Of a stretch of 64,000 nt of DNA, positions 40,007 through 51,333 are shown piece by piece. Where the stretch lies: NCBI GenBank assembly GCA_002082585.1, contig CP020563.1:731001-795000 (forward strand), written 5' to 3'. The translations under genes were made by a program, and so were the position numbers. The notes under the pieces are model-generated. The model did not search any database. It saw only the letters and a list, made by a program, of their open reading frames with translations, and was not told where the DNA came from. The first letter of the stretch is position 1; each line of letters starts with the position of its first letter. The stretch is from Kitasatospora albolonga. Lineage in GTDB: Bacteria > Actinomycetota > Actinomycetes > Streptomycetales > Streptomycetaceae.

Positions 40007-40394
40007 GAAGCTATCGCCTGGCAAGGTGCTGCCGCAGGCCGTGCGAACCGGGTCGCGGACGGTCTCCCCGGAGGGCAGCGCGACGTCGTGGTCGAGGACA
40101 CCCGGCCCGTCGGGGACACCCAGCTCGTCGGGCGAGGCGGAGGCGAACACGACCCGCCCGGGCAAAGACTCCCGCCATGACGTGCGCCACAGGCCCGTGC
40201 GCAGGGCGGGGCCGCCGCGAGCACCCCCGTACCGGACAAACCCCCGCCCTCGCCCGCCGATCCGGGGACACGGCCCCGGGACGGCGGAGAACGGCACCGC
40301 ACCGGGCGACTTAGGTCACCCTTCCCTGCCGCCTCGGAGGACTGGTACAGATGGTGAGGTTTCACCCCTCGGACCTCGGAACGGAAGCGCAGCC
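40007..40394. other. Non-coding stretch upstream of PadR and the 83-aa gene
   Basis: Nothing is clearly coding here. The leftward frame that includes PadR stays open through it, with a plausible-looking stretch (ELGVPDGPGVLDHDVALPSGETV) that could be a decayed gene, but the PadR start with its ribosome binding site is far more convincing. The 83-aa gene starts at 40395. Confidence 0.5.
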
Positions 40395-40646
40395 ATGCAC
40401 CAGGACAGGACAGCCGAGCTCGTCCCCTTCACGATCGACCTGACCTTCGAGGAGGCACGGCGACGGGCCGAGGTGGTCGCCGCGCTGGGGCCCGACTGGG
40501 ACCCGGTGGCCGCGCTCCGCAGCGAGAACGAGGCGTACTCCCTGCTCTACTCGGGCCTGGACGCCGAACAGCAGCGCACCTACGACCGGCTGGTGGCCGC
40601 CGGTGTCCTGCCCGACGAGGGTCCGGGCCGTGCGGCTGCCCATTGA
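40395..40646 (+). CDS. Small actinobacterial protein (DUF6400-like)
   Basis: An 83-aa acidic protein: FTIDLTFEEARRRAEVVAALGPDWDPVAALRSENEAYSLLYSGLDAEQQRTYDRLVAAGVLP. The pattern resembles small Streptomyces proteins I recall as DUF6400, of unknown role. ATG at 40395 has GGAA upstream. Its 3' end overlaps the next gene by 17 bp, suggesting translational coupling. Confidence 0.65.
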   Translation: MHQDRTAELVPFTIDLTFEEARRRAEVVAALGPDWDPVAALRSENEAYSLLYSGLDAEQQRTYDRLVAAGVLPDEGPGRAAAH

Positions 40647-40872
40647 TCCGCAGGCGGACCTCGCCCGCCGCGCCTGGGTGGCCTGCCCCGCCTGCGACGA
40701 CGCCCGCCACTGCGCGGCCTGCGCGGACCGCCGCACCTGCGGCGATCACTGGCGCTATCTGATCTCCAGCAACGGCCCGGTCCTGCACCTCCAGTGCCCC
40801 GGCTGCACACACACCTGGTCGCTCGACACCCGGCCGGGCCTCCCCCGTAGCGGCGGCGCCCCCTGCCCCTGA
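40630..40872 (+). CDS. Cys-rich zinc-ribbon-like small protein
   Basis: An 80-aa protein with nine Cys, in CPACDDARHCAAC, RTCGDHW, LQCPGCTHTW and the tail, suggesting a zinc ribbon or two. GTG at 40630 is chosen because the Cys pattern and Pro start fit; upstream starts are possible. It overlaps the previous gene in another frame. Zinc-ribbon proteins bind nucleic acids or proteins; no function is known here. Confidence 0.6.
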   Translation: MRLPIDPQADLARRAWVACPACDDARHCAACADRRTCGDHWRYLISSNGPVLHLQCPGCTHTWSLDTRPGLPRSGGAPCP

Positions 40873-40969
40873 ACAGCGGGCGCGCAGGCCCGGGGCGCGT
40901 GGGCACAAGGGGCCAGGAACCCCGGATTGGCCTTGGCCGGTGGCCGTGCGGGCGCTCTACGGTCGCCGC

Positions 40970-41794
40970 ATGAGGATTCGTATCGTCGACGCGTTCACCG
41001 ACCGCCCCTTCTCCGGCAACCCCGCAGGGGTCCTATTGCTGGAGTCCGCCGCTTTCCCGGACGACGAACGGCTCCAGGAGATCGCCGCCGAGGTCAACCT
41101 CTCCGAGACGGCGTTCGCCCATCCGCTGCCGCCGGGCGGCGAGGCCGACTGGGCGCTGCGCTGGTTCACCCCGGCCACCGAGGTCGGCATGTGCGGGCAC
41201 GCCACGCTCGCCACCGCGCACGTCCTGCACTCCACGGGCCGGGCCACCGGCACCGTACGCTTCTCCGCCCGCTGCGGGCTCCTCACCGCCACCGCCCGCC
41301 CGGACGGCGCCTTCACCCTCGACTTCCCCACCGCCCCGCTCCGCGAGGAGGCCGCACCGCCGTCCGGTCTGGCCGAGGCGCTGGGCGCGGAGCCGGTCTC
41401 GGTGCACGACACCGGCGAGCACATCGGCGACCTGCTCGTGGAGCTCCGCGACGAGGCGACCGTACGGGCTCTGTCCCCGGACTTCGCCGCCCTCGCGGCC
41501 CACTCGCGGCGGGGCGTCATCGCCACGGCCGCCGCCGAGGACCCGGCACGTGGCTACGACTACGTCTCGCGCGGCTTCTTCCCGGGCGTCGGCATCGACG
41601 AGGACCCGGTGACCGGCAGCGCCCACACCGCGCTGGCCCCGTTCTGGTCGGCCCGGTTCGGCCGGGACGATCTGACCGGGCTCCAGGCGTCCGCCCGCTC
41701 GGGCCTCGTACGCACCTCGCTGCGCGGCGAGCGCACCCTGCTGACCGGCACGGCGGTCACGGTCATCGACGGCGAGCTGCTGACGTCCTTCTGA
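40970..41794 (+). CDS. PhzF-family protein
   Basis: A 274-aa protein of the PhzF (phenazine biosynthesis/diaminopimelate epimerase fold) family. IVDAFTDRPFSGNPAGVLLL is the family start, NLSETAFA contains the catalytic Glu (residue 46), and GVGIDEDPVTGSAHTAL is the second-domain signature. Free-standing members isomerise unknown acids; no phenazine genes are nearby. ATG at 40970. Confidence 0.88.
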   Translation: MRIRIVDAFTDRPFSGNPAGVLLLESAAFPDDERLQEIAAEVNLSETAFAHPLPPGGEADWALRWFTPATEVGMCGHATLATAHVLHSTGRATGTVRFSARCGLLTATARPDGAFTLDFPTAPLREEAAPPSGLAEALGAEPVSVHDTGEHIGDLLVELRDEATVRALSPDFAALAAHSRRGVIATAAAEDPARGYDYVSRGFFPGVGIDEDPVTGSAHTALAPFWSARFGRDDLTGLQASARSGLVRTSLRGERTLLTGTAVTVIDGELLTSF

Positions 41795-41863
41795 GCTTCG
41801 GCCACGGGCCTTCAGCAGGACAGGAGGGGCGGCGTACGGGAAACCCTCCGCACCGCCCCTCCC

Positions 41864-42643
41864 TCACGGCGTCGGCAGCCAGTCCACCTTCCCGGCGAGC
41901 AGCGCGTACCCGACGAACGCCCCGATGTCGAGCAGCGTATGGGCGACGACCAGCGGCCCCACCCGCCCCCAACGCCGGTACAGCAGCACGAAGACGACGC
42001 CCATCACCAGGTTGCCGATGAAGCCGCCGATGCCCTGGTAGAGGTGGTACGAGCCGCGCAGTACGGAGCTGGCGACCAGCGAGGCCATCGGCGTCCAGCC
42101 CAGCTGGTCCAGCCTCCGCAGCAGGTAGGCGACGACGATGACCTCCTCCACCACGGAGTTCTCCGCAGCGGCGAGGATGAGCACGGGGAACTTCCACCAG
42201 ACGTCGGGCAGCGACTCCGGTACGACGGTGAGGTTGAAGCCGGTGGCCCTGGCCACCAGGTAGAAGGCAAGCCCGGCGCTGCCGATACCGGCCGCGATCA
42301 GTGTTCCGCGTCCGAGGTCGGACCACGGCCGGGTCCGGTCGAACCCGATCGTCCGCAGGCTCGCGCCCTCCCTGATCAGCAGGTGCGCCACGAGCGCGAC
42401 CGGCACCAGAGCCGTTGCGATTCCGAACATTTGCCACGCCAGATCAAGCCATGGACGGCCCGGGGCGTACGAACCGTTCAGCGTCGCCGCCTGGTCCTTC
42501 AAACCCCCTGGTTTCGTCAGCGATCCGACAAAACTGATGAGCGCGGACACCGCACTGGCGCCCAGAGAGAGCGCCAGGACCAGCAGCGTCTCCGACCGCA
42601 AGATCCTTCGCGATGAGCCCTCTTGGGGAAAAGAATCAGCCAT
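41864..42643 (-). CDS. CPBP-family intramembrane metalloprotease (CAAX-like)
   Basis: A 259-aa membrane protein of the CPBP/CAAX family. NSVVEEVIVVAYLLRRL has the paired Glu; SSVLRGSYHLYQG and HTLLDIGAFVG supply conserved His/Asp. Around eight helices are predicted. ATG at 42643 is chosen because GGAGGTGGGG lies 2-11 nt upstream. Members process membrane proteins or peptides, or take part in bacteriocin immunity. Substrate unknown. Confidence 0.85.
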   Translation of the reverse strand: MADSFPQEGSSRRILRSETLLVLALSLGASAVSALISFVGSLTKPGGLKDQAATLNGSYAPGRPWLDLAWQMFGIATALVPVALVAHLLIREGASLRTIGFDRTRPWSDLGRGTLIAAGIGSAGLAFYLVARATGFNLTVVPESLPDVWWKFPVLILAAAENSVVEEVIVVAYLLRRLDQLGWTPMASLVASSVLRGSYHLYQGIGGFIGNLVMGVVFVLLYRRWGRVGPLVVAHTLLDIGAFVGYALLAGKVDWLPTP

Positions 42644-42712
42644 GCGCCCCACCTCCACCGGTACACCTGCCTTTTGTTCTGCAATCGCGTCTCATCCCAC
42701 CCACCGTCCCGC

Positions 42713-42791
42713 TAGGGTCTCGAATGCAGGTACGAAGATCATGCGCGACAGGCCGGGGGACGACCACCATCGACGGTGCGGTCCCCCTTTT
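42713..42791 (+). promoter_or_regulatory. Candidate promoter -10 and leader terminator before VWA gene
   Basis: TAGGGT at 42713-42718 resembles a -10. Downstream, GGGGGAC (42755-42761) pairs with GTCCCCC (42781-42787), with an inner CACC/GGTG, followed by TTTT at 42788-42791. A U-tract terminator is rare in Streptomyces. It lies within the 5' leader of the gene at 42836, so premature termination could control that gene, or it ends a short RNA of about 65 nt. Confidence 0.5.
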
Positions 42792-42835
42792 CCTTGTTCA
42801 CCGTTCATCGTTCGCCTTCAGGGGGCTCCACCGAC

Positions 42836-44626
42836 ATGGGACGTCACAGCATGCCCGACGCCTACGCACGGGAAGAACGCGGGGACGCATCCCCACGACG
42901 TAGGCGTCGCACCATCGCCGTCGCCACCCTGCTCGTCCTCGCCGTGGCGACGGGAACAGCGGTGGCGGTCAAGGGCGGTCTGCTGTCGTTCTCCGAGTCC
43001 TGCGAGGACTCCGCCGTACACCTGACCCTGGCCGCCTCCCCGGACATCGCGCCGGCGGTCCGCGCCATAGCCGGGCAGACCCTCGCGGACGAGGTGAGGT
43101 CCGACGGCCGCTGCCTGGACGTGGAGGTGGTGGCCCGCGACTCCTACAAGGTGGCCGACGCGCTCGCGAGCGGGGCCGAGGCCCCCGGCTTCCAGGTCTG
43201 GCTGCCCGACTCCGATCTGTGGCTGGACCGGGCGGAGGGGCTGGGCACGGGCACCCCCATCTCCCCCTCGGACTCGGTGGCCTCCTCCCCGGTGACCCTC
43301 GCCATGGTGCCGTCGGCGTCGAAGCGCCTGGGCTGGCCGGAGAAGACGTACTCCTGGGCCGAGTCGGTCGGCGCGGCCCTCCGGTCGGGCAAGGTCCGCC
43401 TCGGCGCGGCCGATCCGGCGCGCAGCGCGACCGGTCTGCTGGCGCTCACCAGCATCGGCGCCTCGTCCGCGCAGCAGGGCGGGGACAGCGACACCAGGGT
43501 CGCGGAGACCGCGAAGGTGCTGGCCGAGCGGATGTCGGACAGCGACGCCCAGGTGCTGGAGACCCTGGCGCGCAGCGGCTCCGGCGCCGAGGAGGGCAAC
43601 CCGAAACGCAATCAGGCGGTCCTCATATCCGAGCAGGCCGCCTTCACCCACAACGCGGAGGCCACCGGCAGCGGCAGGCTGGACCTCTTCTACCCGGAGG
43701 ACGGCACCCCGCTGCTGGACTACCCGTACACCCTGGTCGACGAGGAGAAGCTGACCCTCCCCCAGTCCCGCGCGGCCCTGCGCTTCATGACCCTGCTCAA
43801 CGACAGGAGCTCGCAGGCCGTGTTCGCCCGGTACGGGTTCCGCCCGGCCGACGGTGGCGCCGACGACGCCGTGGTCACCCCGGCGGGCGGCAAGTCGCCG
43901 CAGCCGTACGACACTTCGGCGGCCGAGGCGCCGTCGGCGAAGGAGCTCCAGGAGATGCTGGGGATGTGGACGATCACCGTCCAGAGCGCCCGGCTGACCA
44001 CGGTGGTCGACGCCTCGGGCTCGATGGCCACCCCGGTGCCGGGCAGCGGCCGGTCCCGGATGGACGTCACCAAGGAGTCGCTCATCCAGGCGCTCACCCA
44101 GTTCACCCCGGACGACGAGATCGGCCTGTGGGAGTTCGCCACCACGCTGGACGGCGAGAAGGACTACCGCAAGCTCATGCCGACCCGTCGGCTGGGCGAC
44201 CCCGCCCAGGGCGGCTCCACCCACCGGGAGAAGCTCTCGGCGGCGTTCGCGGGGCTCCAGCCCGTACCGGGCGGGGCGACGGGGCTGTACGACACGGTGC
44301 TGGCCTCGTACCAGGAGGCCCGGTCGACGTATGTGAAGGGCAAGTTCAACGCCCTGGTGATCCTCACGGACGGCTCCAACCAGGACGAGAACGGCATCTC
44401 ACGGAGTGCGCTGGCCGCCCGGCTGAAGGAGCTGGCCGACCCCGAGCGTCCCGTTCCCGTCATCGCCATCGCGGTGGGCCCGGACGCCGACCGCGAGGAG
44501 GTCGCCGAGATCGCGCGGATCACCGGCGGCGACGGGTACGAGGTGAGCGACCCGGCGGAGATCCAGGCCGTCATCTTCCGGGCCATCATGACGGCCGGAC
44601 AGAACGGCCGCGCCGCCCAGGAGTGA
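42836..44626 (+). CDS. Membrane-anchored solute-binding plus VWA-domain protein
   Basis: A 596-aa exported protein. Residues 26-45 form a membrane segment after RRRRR. Residues about 50-370 resemble an extracellular solute-binding domain (SEQAAFTHNAEATGSG, YTLVDEE). Residues about 385-585 are a von Willebrand A domain with MIDAS motif VVDASGSM near residue 393, and TDGSNQDEN. The pairing suggests a ligand-sensing adhesion or signalling role at the surface. ATG at 42836 follows AGGGGG. A leader terminator lies upstream. Confidence 0.85.
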   Translation: MGRHSMPDAYAREERGDASPRRRRRTIAVATLLVLAVATGTAVAVKGGLLSFSESCEDSAVHLTLAASPDIAPAVRAIAGQTLADEVRSDGRCLDVEVVARDSYKVADALASGAEAPGFQVWLPDSDLWLDRAEGLGTGTPISPSDSVASSPVTLAMVPSASKRLGWPEKTYSWAESVGAALRSGKVRLGAADPARSATGLLALTSIGASSAQQGGDSDTRVAETAKVLAERMSDSDAQVLETLARSGSGAEEGNPKRNQAVLISEQAAFTHNAEATGSGRLDLFYPEDGTPLLDYPYTLVDEEKLTLPQSRAALRFMTLLNDRSSQAVFARYGFRPADGGADDAVVTPAGGKSPQPYDTSAAEAPSAKELQEMLGMWTITVQSARLTTVVDASGSMATPVPGSGRSRMDVTKESLIQALTQFTPDDEIGLWEFATTLDGEKDYRKLMPTRRLGDPAQGGSTHREKLSAAFAGLQPVPGGATGLYDTVLASYQEARSTYVKGKFNALVILTDGSNQDENGISRSALAARLKELADPERPVPVIAIAVGPDADREEVAEIARITGGDGYEVSDPAEIQAVIFRAIMTAGQNGRAAQE

Positions 44627-44680
44627 GGGCGGCGCGCCCGGCCGGGACGCCGCCCCCGTCCGCGTACGGAGGCCGCCGGA

Positions 44681-44742
44681 CACACCCGCGTACGCGAACA
44701 CCCCACGGCACACCCGCGTACCCGGCTGTACGGGAACACCCC
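44681..44742. repeat. Two-copy direct repeat between convergent genes
   Basis: CACACCCGCGTAC...GAACACCCC occurs at 44681-44704 and again, with a 10-bp insertion, at 44709-44742. It lies between the stops of the VWA gene and the ligase gene. Confidence 0.6.
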
Positions 44743-44754
44743 GCCCGGCCGCGT

Positions 44755-46260
44755 TCAGGGCGCCGGGAACCCGACCGGCCAGGTGTGCACCGGCTCCCCG
44801 GCGTGCATCAGCTCGGCGTAGCGCCGGGTGGTCGCGGCCAGCGCGGCTTCCCGGCCGAGTCCCGCCTCCAGCGCCCGGCGGTACGTGGCGACCTGCCAGG
44901 AGGCCCCGTTGACCCGCCGCCTGCACCGCTCCTCGATGACGCCGAGGTAGCGGTCCCGGTCGGCGGGCTCGATCTGCCAGGCGTCGAGCCCGGCCACCGC
45001 CAGCGGGAGCAGCTCCTCCCGTACGAGCTGTACGGCGGGGACCCTGGCCAGTCCACCGGCCCGGCCGGGGCGCGGCCAGAGCAGTTCGGCCTCGATGCCG
45101 TGGCGGCACGCCTCGGTGAAGTTCTCGGCGGCGGCCTCGAAGGGGAGCTTGCTCCACACCGGGCGGGACTCCTCGGCGAGCGCCCGGACGAGCCCGTAGT
45201 AGAAGGCGGAGTTGGCGATCACGTCCGTGACGGTCGGCCCGGCCGGCAGCACCCGGTTCTCCACCCGCAGGTGCGGGACGCCGTCGACCGTCCCGTAGAC
45301 CGGGCGGTTCCAGCGGTAGACCGTGCCGTTGTGGAGGACCAGCTCGGCCAGCTCCGGCACCCCGCCCTCGTCGAGGACGCGCAGCGGCTCCTCGTCGTCG
45401 CAGATCGGCAGCAGCGGCGGGAAGTAGCGCAGGTTCTCCTCGAACAGCTCGTAGGCGGAGGAGATCCACCGCTCCCCGAACCAGGTCCTGGGCCGCACCC
45501 CCTGGTTGGCCAGCTCCGGCGGCCGTACGTCGGTGGCCTGCTGGAACAGCGGGGGGCGGGACTCGCGCCAGAGCTCCTTGCCGAACAGGAACGGGGCGTT
45601 GGCGCCCAGCGCGATCTGGACGGAGGCGATCGCCTGGGCCGCGTTCCACACGTCGGCGAACCGGGCCGGTGTCACCTGGAGGTGCAACTGCACCGAGGTG
45701 CAGGCCGATTCGGGGGCGATCGAGGGCGAGGAGCAGACCAGGTGGTCCACCCCCTCGATATCCAGGGTGAAATCCTCCCCCCGGGCCGCCGCCATTTGGT
45801 CGTTGAGCAGGGTGTAGCGGTCCACGTCCGAGAGATTCGCCGAGACCACGTCGTGCTCGCCGAGCGTGGGCAGGATTCCGATCATGACGATCCCCGCGTC
45901 CACCTCACCGGCCTTGCGATGGGCGTAGGCGAGACCGGTGCGCAACTCCTCCGAGAGCTGATCGAATACCCGGCCGCCGAGCCGGTGCGGAACGATATTT
46001 ACTTCCAGATTGAACATCCCCAGTTCGGTCTGGAAATCGCGGCTCGCGATGCGCTGGAGCACTTCCTGATTCATCATCCGGGGCAGCCCGTCGGACCCCG
46101 CGAGATTCAGCTCTATCTCCAGCCCCATCAGGTTTCTGGGACGGTCGAACCTCCGCTCCGCCAGCAGTCTGCCCAGCCCCTCCAGGCACTGGTTGAGCTT
46201 GGTGCGGTACGCCTGCCGATCGGACAGGTCAACGGCGCCCGCCACGACCTTCTCCCCCAT
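44755..46260 (-). CDS. GCS2-type glutamate-cysteine ligase-like protein
   Basis: A 501-aa carboxylate-amine ligase. MGLEIELNLAG with conserved Glu, TELGMFNLEVNIVPH, a CTSVQLHLQV strand and RVENRVLPAGPTVTD fit the GCS2 (gamma-glutamylcysteine synthetase) family. Members make gamma-glutamyl bonds; which amine is used is unknown. ATG at 46260. No glutathione or ergothioneine genes are adjacent, so a house role cannot be assigned. Confidence 0.83.
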   Translation of the reverse strand: MGEKVVAGAVDLSDRQAYRTKLNQCLEGLGRLLAERRFDRPRNLMGLEIELNLAGSDGLPRMMNQEVLQRIASRDFQTELGMFNLEVNIVPHRLGGRVFDQLSEELRTGLAYAHRKAGEVDAGIVMIGILPTLGEHDVVSANLSDVDRYTLLNDQMAAARGEDFTLDIEGVDHLVCSSPSIAPESACTSVQLHLQVTPARFADVWNAAQAIASVQIALGANAPFLFGKELWRESRPPLFQQATDVRPPELANQGVRPRTWFGERWISSAYELFEENLRYFPPLLPICDDEEPLRVLDEGGVPELAELVLHNGTVYRWNRPVYGTVDGVPHLRVENRVLPAGPTVTDVIANSAFYYGLVRALAEESRPVWSKLPFEAAAENFTEACRHGIEAELLWPRPGRAGGLARVPAVQLVREELLPLAVAGLDAWQIEPADRDRYLGVIEERCRRRVNGASWQVATYRRALEAGLGREAALAATTRRYAELMHAGEPVHTWPVGFPAP

Positions 46261-46756
46261 CGAGGGGTCCCTCCTCCAGTGGTCGGCCCGCTGCCCGGGC
46301 CGTTCGCATCACGATCGATAATGCCCAGTGGGAGTGATCCGTAACGCCCCACGGAGCACCGGAAACCCGCTAGGCTGGTTGACGGAGACCGGGGGCACAT
46401 TCCGGCGGCACCCGGCGAGCGGCATTTTCGCCCGGGAAGTGCACGGCGGAATCACCGATGAGTTTCGGCCTACCGCGCCGCCGAAAAAGCCGCAGGCGGG
46501 GACCGAAAACGGCCGATCAAATCACCAGGAAAACCGCATTCCGAAGTCCGGATGTCGCCTTGCGCGAAATATCCCCGGCAGCTAGCGGAAACACTGAGTG
46601 AACACGTGTCGTATAAACTCCGCCTGACGAGGCAGAGAGTTGACGCAACCGGCCCGTCGTCCGGCCCGTCATCGGCCTCCTCTGGCCCCGCACGCCGACA
46701 GCGCCGTCTGCACCCGCCCACGCATCACCGTGTCTCCAAGTGAGAGGCGACCCACT
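46261..46756. other. Lower-GC intergenic region with promoter-like elements
   Basis: A 496-bp gap, visibly less GC-rich than its surroundings between about 46440 and 46640. Contains an inverted repeat TTTCGGC (46465) / GCCGAAA (46482) and the palindrome ACACGTGT near 46602 followed by TATAAACT. It separates divergent genes, so control sites for both are expected. No coding frame is convincing. Confidence 0.5.
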
Positions 46757-47359
46757 ATGCCGCTGCATGTCCCCTCGGCTCCCGCGCCCGCCCTGCGCAG
46801 CGTTCTCGCCGCCCTCGGTTCCCCCACCGCGGTCCGCGAGGCGCGCACCTCCGCCCTCCGGTCCGTCCAGGGACCGCTCAGCCCCGAACTGCCGCTCCCC
46901 GTGCACGTTCTGGACCGGATCGCTCCCACCGGGACCGTTCCCCGGACCCGCCTCGCGGCCTGGCGCTTCCTGATCCGGAGCGAGGGCCGCGCGATCGCCG
47001 CGGCGGACACCATGCTCACCCCGGACGGCTGGAGCTTCTCGCACTTCTTCGAGGGCCCCTATCTGGCCTCGACGGAGCTCGCGGTACGCCAGGCGGAGTC
47101 CTCGCCGACGGCGTACCGGGCGAGACTGCTCTCCATCCCCGAGCTGTACATGCTCACCCTGTGGCTGCACGACGACACCGGGGACTACGCCTCCGGCACC
47201 TCCGACGCCTCCGGCGGTGTGCTCGCCCCGGCCGACGTCCTGGTGCCCCTGGCACCGGCGCCGCCGGGCATCGCCGCGCACCGGCCGCACCGGGTCGCCG
47301 ATCTGCTGCCCGTGATGACCCTGCGCGTGGGCCCCGGGCCCCTGCTCAGCTCCGCCTGA
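46757..47359 (+). CDS. Hypothetical protein, 200 aa
   Basis: A 200-aa protein starting MPLHVPSAPAPALRSVLAALGSPTAVREARTSALRSV, with a central AWRFLIRSEGRAIAAADTMLTPDGWSFSHFFEGPYL and an end rich in Pro/Val/Leu. No membrane or catalytic motif is seen. ATG at 46757 follows GAGAGG. Codon use is typical for the region. I do not recognise it. Confidence 0.65.
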   Translation: MPLHVPSAPAPALRSVLAALGSPTAVREARTSALRSVQGPLSPELPLPVHVLDRIAPTGTVPRTRLAAWRFLIRSEGRAIAAADTMLTPDGWSFSHFFEGPYLASTELAVRQAESSPTAYRARLLSIPELYMLTLWLHDDTGDYASGTSDASGGVLAPADVLVPLAPAPPGIAAHRPHRVADLLPVMTLRVGPGPLLSSA

Positions 47360-47673
47360 CCGGCGGCCGTGGACGGCCGGCCCCCGTGGTGACCCCGACG
47401 CCTGTGGCGGAACGGGCCACCGCGGGGGCCCTGTTCTACCCACTCGGACTAGCCCGCTCAGGCCACCCCGAACCACCCGAAGTGACGGTGCAGTTGCGGT
47501 GAACCGTCCGCGCGGGTGACACGTCATGAGAGGAGAAGGAGAGCTGGAGCGAAATCCCTGCGGAATCATCCCCGTAGGGCAACACTGGGACCGGACCGAC
47601 TGATACGGGGGCGGCCATGAACCTCTCATCCAGCCGCAGGACACTCGACTCGACGCAGCGAAAGAACGCATCC
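47360..47673. other. Intergenic region before the DUF5999 gene
   Basis: A 314-bp gap. In-frame upstream codons (ATG at 47617) could extend the DUF5999 gene by 19 residues but look non-conserved. Possible promoter near GGAATCATCCCCGTAGGG at about 47561. No RNA gene or repeat is evident. Confidence 0.45.
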
Positions 47674-47880
47674 ATGTGCCAGCACCAGCCACCCTGCCCC
47701 ACCGCCGACTCGCCCGACCGGGAGGCGGCCCGCCTGACGGCACACCATCCCGAACAGGGCTGGAGCCTCCTGTGCAACGGGGTCCTGCTCTTCGAGGACA
47801 CCGGCGAGCTGCTGCCGGACGGGCAGATCATCGCCCCGCACCGGCCGTTGGTGGCGGGCCGCGTGGTGAAGGCCGCCTGA
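47674..47880 (+). CDS. DUF5999 family small protein
   Basis: A 68-aa protein of the kind I know as DUF5999 in Streptomyces: MCQHQPPCPTADSPDREAARLTAHHPEQGWSLLCNGVLLFEDTGELLPDGQIIAPHRP. The CQHQPPC N-terminus suggests a metal site, possibly involving His and a third Cys (LLCNG). ATG at 47674. Function unknown. Convergent with gcvP and separated by a terminator. Confidence 0.8.
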   Translation: MCQHQPPCPTADSPDREAARLTAHHPEQGWSLLCNGVLLFEDTGELLPDGQIIAPHRPLVAGRVVKAA

Positions 47881-47941
47881 GGGCGGACGTACGGAGAGAG
47901 CCGCACGGACACCACCGTACGAACGAAGCCGTACAGGAGAA

Positions 47942-47975
47942 GGGGCCGGCCCGGGGAACTCCCCGCACCGGCCCC
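47942..47975. terminator. Terminator between DUF5999 gene and gcvP
   Basis: GGGGCCGG (47942-47949) pairs with CCGGCCCC (47968-47975), with an inner GGGG-AACT-CCCC hairpin. It lies between convergent stops at 47880 and 48005. Confidence 0.65.
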
Positions 47976-48004
47976 GACGCATGTCAGCGCTCCACCCCGA
48001 AGGG

Positions 48005-50890
<2,886 letters not shown>

Positions 50891-50954
50891 GGTGGAGGCC
50901 TCCTGGTCTGTCACGACCTGCGAGGGGCACCACGGCGCGGGTGCCCGAACGGCC

Positions 50955-51172
50955 TCCCCCTCTGTCATCTCAACCTGAGAGCTTCACCGGCCAGCCCGGG
51001 GGCGTGCCGGCTTTCACCGTCGGTGAGGGTCGAGTCCGTCCCGGCATGTGCCCGCACGAACCCGCCCTGCTTTCCAGAGTGACCTCGTCCGTGCGGTACG
51101 GGGGCCTGAGAGATTCCGGGGAGGATTTGCTCCTTCGGCGCCTCCGGATTCTGCACCGGAGGACTCTCCCGC
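50955..51172 (-). ncRNA. Tandem glycine riboswitch upstream of gcvP
   Basis: Two glycine aptamers on the minus strand. The first, about 51172-51068, has GGGAGAG, GGCGCCGAAGGAGCAA and AATCTCTCAGG (plus-strand CCTGAGAG at 51105-51112). The second, about 51056-50955, has GGACGGACTCGACC, GACGGTGAAAG and GCTCTCAGGTTGAGATGACAGAGG (plus-strand CCTGAGAG at 50974-50981). This is the standard tandem layout that switches on gcv genes when glycine is bound. About 65 nt lie between it and the gcvP start. TAGGCT at 51195-51200 could be the -10. Confidence 0.93.
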
Positions 51173-51333
51173 ACGGGGTCAGCAGCCATCTGCCAGCCTA
51201 CCAGCGGCCATCCTCGTGGCGTCCTCGAGTGGCCGACGCCACGGATCTGCACTTGTCTGGTGCTGGTGGAGCGACAGGGCCCCCTGGAGTCGCCGGGGAA
51301 CCCCTTGCGCAGCTGCGACCAGTGGGAGGCACC

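Noticed and set aside
40007..40297. N-terminal extension of PadR or a decayed gene fused in frame
   Set aside because: PadR has a strong ribosome binding site at 39955 and a typical start; the upstream residues match no known domain.
40970..41794. A phenazine pathway gene
   Set aside because: PhzF family members are common stand-alone proteins; no other phenazine genes occur in the window.
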